Assembly (NCBI RefSeq): GCF_000241465.1
Contig: NZ_JH584235.1
Location: 1,185,486-1,249,485, forward strand
DNA from: Sphingomonas echinoides ATCC 14820
GTDB lineage: Bacteria; Pseudomonadota; Alphaproteobacteria; Sphingomonadales; Sphingomonadaceae
Direction: 5' to 3'
DNA: 64,000 bases
The notes beneath the pieces are model-generated. The model saw nothing but the letters and a program-made list of their open reading frames with translations. It was not told the origin of the DNA and did not search any database. Shown here in pieces: positions 63,009 to 64,000 of the stretch (position 1 is its first letter; every line of letters starts with the position of its first letter). The translations under genes and the position numbers were made by a program.

Positions 63009-63997
63009 GCCGCCACCGCCTTCACCGCTTCGTCGAGCAGGATCTGCACCAGCGCCGGATAGGAAATGCCGCAATGCCGGGCCTGTTCAGGCAGCAAGCT
63101 GAGCGGCGTCATGCCCGGCTGGGTGTTGACCTCGAGCAGGAACAGCCCGTCCACGCCCAATTGGTCATCCCAGCGAAAATCCGACCGCGACGCGCCCTTG
63201 CAGCCGAGCAAGCGATGCGCATCGAGCGCAATCCGCTTACACGCCGCCGCAATTTCATCGGGCACGTCGGCCGGGAAGACATGTTCGGTCAGGCCGTCGG
63301 TATATTTGGCGTCATAATCGTACCAGCCGTTCTTGGGCTTGAGCTCGGTGACGCCGAGCGCTTCGCCGCCGAGCACCGCCGTGGTCAGCTCGCGCCCGCG
63401 AATATAGGGCTCGGCGAGCAGTTCCTCGAATTCCAACCACGGCCCCGGCGTGCTGCGGGAGATCGGATTGCCGTAATTGCCTTCATTGGTGACGATCGCG
63501 ACGCCGACCGAGGAGCCTTCATTGACGGGCTTGAGTACATAAGGCCGCGGCAGCGGGTCGCCCGCATACAGCGTCTCGCTTTTCACGATCCGCCCGCCCG
63601 GCATCGGAATGCCGCCGGGCACCAGCAGCAGCTTGGTCAATTGCTTGTCGATCGCGATGACCGAGGTGGCGAGGCCGGAATGGGTGTAGGGCAGCCCCAT
63701 CAAATCGAGCATCCCCTGCACCGATCCGTCTTCGCCCGGCGTGCCGTGCAGCGCGTTGAACACGATGTCGGGCGCGGCTTCGGCGAGCTTGATCGCGACA
63801 TCGCGCGCCATATCGATCGCGGTGACGCGGTGTCCGAGCGATTCCAGCGCCTTAATAACATCGGCCCCGGTCATCAGCGACACGTCGCGCTCGGCCGACC
63901 AGCCGCCCATCAGGACTGCGACGTGGAGACGCACGAAAGCCCTCTCCCCTTCAGGGGAGAGGGTTGGGAGAGGGGCTGTATCGGGAAAAACGCTCAT
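63005..63997 (-). CDS. ddlB: D-alanine--D-alanine ligase with repeat-encoded N-terminus
   Basis: A 330-residue ATP-grasp ligase that makes D-Ala-D-Ala for peptidoglycan. Conserved body begins near residue 24 (LHVAVLMGGWSAERDVS), with VKPVNEGSSVGV and LLEVNTQPGMTPLS. ATG 63997 lies in ATGA, consistent with overlap with an upstream gene (probably murB). Codons about 9-21 come from a palindromic repeat (63940-63977). An alternative GTG start at 63934 would place the repeat upstream of the gene. Confidence 0.92.
   Translation of the reverse strand: MSVFPDTAPLPTLSPEGERAFVRLHVAVLMGGWSAERDVSLMTGADVIKALESLGHRVTAIDMARDVAIKLAEAAPDIVFNALHGTPGEDGSVQGMLDLMGLPYTHSGLATSVIAIDKQLTKLLLVPGGIPMPGGRIVKSETLYAGDPLPRPYVLKPVNEGSSVGVAIVTNEGNYGNPISRSTPGPWLEFEELLAEPYIRGRELTTAVLGGEALGVTELKPKNGWYDYDAKYTDGLTEHVFPADVPDEIAAACKRIALDAHRLLGCKGASRSDFRWDDQLGVDGLFLLEVNTQPGMTPLSLLPEQARHCGISYPALVQILLDEAVKAVAA
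63940..63977. repeat. Palindromic repeat at the 5' end of ddlB
   Basis: Perfect 10-bp hairpin CCCTCTCCCC/TTCA/GGGGAGAGGG (63940-63963), continued by TTGGGAGAGGGGCT. In the ddlB frame it encodes TAPLPTLSPEGERAF, characteristic of translated dispersed repeats. Confidence 0.78.
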
Positions 63998-64000
63998 GAC

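Overview
The window is GC-rich alphaproteobacterial chromosome and most likely Sphingomonas or a close relative. The main evidence is a serine palmitoyltransferase of the 420-residue Sphingomonas type (PLP lysine at residue 265) next to its own acyl carrier protein and a CerR-like reductase. Supporting evidence is an alphaproteobacterial general stress response locus (phyR, nepR, ecfG and a PhyP-like kinase), argS-SPOR-nagZ-scpAB-tatABC gene order, and a ddlB-ftsQ-ftsA-ftsZ cluster. I see no tRNA, rRNA, CRISPR array, prophage or insertion sequence. No gene-free gap exceeds 300 bases; the largest (about 210-290 bases) hold an inverted repeat, tandem promoters or a probable small RNA.

Layout. 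1-4.0 kb: GNAT-type acyltransferase (cut by the window edge), polysaccharide deacetylase, nitronate monooxygenase-like flavoprotein and GT4 glycosyltransferase. 4.3-10.4 kb: YdcH-like protein, Bax inhibitor-1 homologue, GH130 enzyme, alpha/beta hydrolase, SelO and AstD. 10.5-14.8 kb: sulfate assimilation (SUMT, DUF2849, CysI, DUF934, CysH). 14.9-19.3 kb: pfam10118 hydrolase with a divergent TetR regulator, then obgE, Uma2 and proB. 19.3-30.8 kb: sphingolipid genes (CerR-like, ACP, SPT), hybrid histidine kinase, lptFG, katE, desaturase and a GNAT-fold protein that is a candidate ceramide synthase. 30.9-38.2 kb: two exported proteins, xthA, erpA, M23 peptidase, bcp and glnE. 38.2-42.4 kb: general stress response locus. 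42.5-48.8 kb: tatCBA, scpBA, nagZ, SPOR protein and argS, all leftward. 48.9-58.9 kb: retropepsin/TPR protein, truncated haemoglobin, UbiH-type hydroxylase, DUF1501 and DUF1800 proteins, a small exported protein, dgt and a TPR/SPOR protein. 59.1-64 kb: ftsZ, ftsA, ftsQ and ddlB.

Two themes deserve attention. First, directly downstream of nepR-phyP there is a GGAAC-N17-GTTT promoter followed by about 105 nt that folds into two hairpins with C7 and C11 runs in their loops and ends in a T-tract. This looks like an EcfG-dependent C-rich small RNA of the GsrN type. The same promoter pattern occurs twice before nepR and once before the small membrane protein and ecfG. Second, palindromic repeats of the kind normally found between genes lie in frame inside four genes: the N-terminus of the DUF934 protein, the middle of cysI, the C-terminus of nagZ and the N-terminus of ddlB. 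A nested inverted repeat of more than 200 bases sits just before cysI. Together they suggest repeat elements that invade coding sequence without breaking it, like the Rickettsia palindromic elements.
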